DNA from: JAZDHV01 sp043810355
GTDB lineage: Archaea; Nanobdellota; Nanobdellia; Woesearchaeales; JAGVYU01
NCBI GenBank assembly: GCA_043810355.1
Contig: JBDROB010000026.1
Span: 1 to 5,263 of the forward strand
Direction: 5' to 3'
DNA: 5,263 bases
The position numbers were made by a program, and so were the translations under genes. Below, piece after piece: positions 5,207-5,263 of this stretch; position 1 is the first letter of the stretch, and every line of letters starts with the position of its first letter. The notes under the pieces are model-generated. The model was not told the origin of the DNA. It did not search any database and worked only from the letters and a program-made list of their open reading frames with translations.

Positions 5207-5263
5207 TGAACCTACGAAAGATATTCCCCCTCTTAATCGTCATCACCCTTTTGCTAGGGTGCG
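5206..5263 (+). CDS. Partial predicted lipoprotein (signal peptide only)
   Basis: The ATG shares its A with the TAA stop of the SpoIIM-family gene, and a perfect Shine-Dalgarno GGAGGT stands five bases upstream. The 19 complete codons read MNLRKIFPLLIVITLLLGC: a short basic N-region, a hydrophobic core and a lipobox (LLGC) whose cysteine, residue 19, would be the lipidated N-terminus after signal cleavage. The mature protein lies beyond the right edge, so its function cannot be told. The arrangement shows the operon continues and that its third product is also exported and membrane-anchored. Confidence 0.75.
   Translation, partial: MNLRKIFPLLIVITLLLGC

Overview
The window looks like a fragment of a small, AT-rich archaeal genome, most likely a DPANN-type archaeon (Woesearchaeota/Pacearchaeota-like). 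Three things support this. There is a clear archaeal/eukaryotic Pelota (Dom34) gene. A large membrane-anchored protein begins with a Lys-Gly-Gln basic N-terminus, one membrane helix and an FLPPEER motif, a start I associate with DPANN envelope proteins. At least one upstream region matches an archaeal BRE/TATA promoter. The lineage is an inference from gene content, not from a marker tree.

Layout. Positions 1-329 (minus) hold the first 109 codons of an unrecognised membrane protein that runs off the left edge. Just upstream on the same strand, 364-2064 encodes a 566-residue anchored extracellular protein. It has three repeats of a beta-strand-rich module, and a duplicated 10-cysteine domain sits between the second and third. 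An AT-rich divergent promoter region (2065-2199) separates this pair from pelA on the plus strand (2200-3264).

Between pelA and the next gene (3265-3560) lies the most unusual part of the window: about 159 bases (3316-3474) of nested inverted repeats. A 77-base module can fold into a 15-bp stem closed on three small hairpins. A 10-bp perfect palindrome follows, then a 70-base, GC-richer module with a 12-bp stem around a 9-bp hairpin. The whole is bracketed by a 6-bp inverted repeat. I found no protein gene in it. It may be a non-autonomous repeat/MITE-like element or a structured RNA.

From 3561 to the right edge is a tightly packed plus-strand operon of envelope genes with overlapping stops and starts. 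It encodes a signal-peptide protein with a mucin-like Ser/Thr stalk, one membrane helix and a small cytoplasmic helical domain; then a SpoIIM-family (DUF95) polytopic membrane protein; then the first 19 codons of a predicted lipoprotein. A joint role at the cell surface is likely from the architecture, but no specific function can be read from the sequence.
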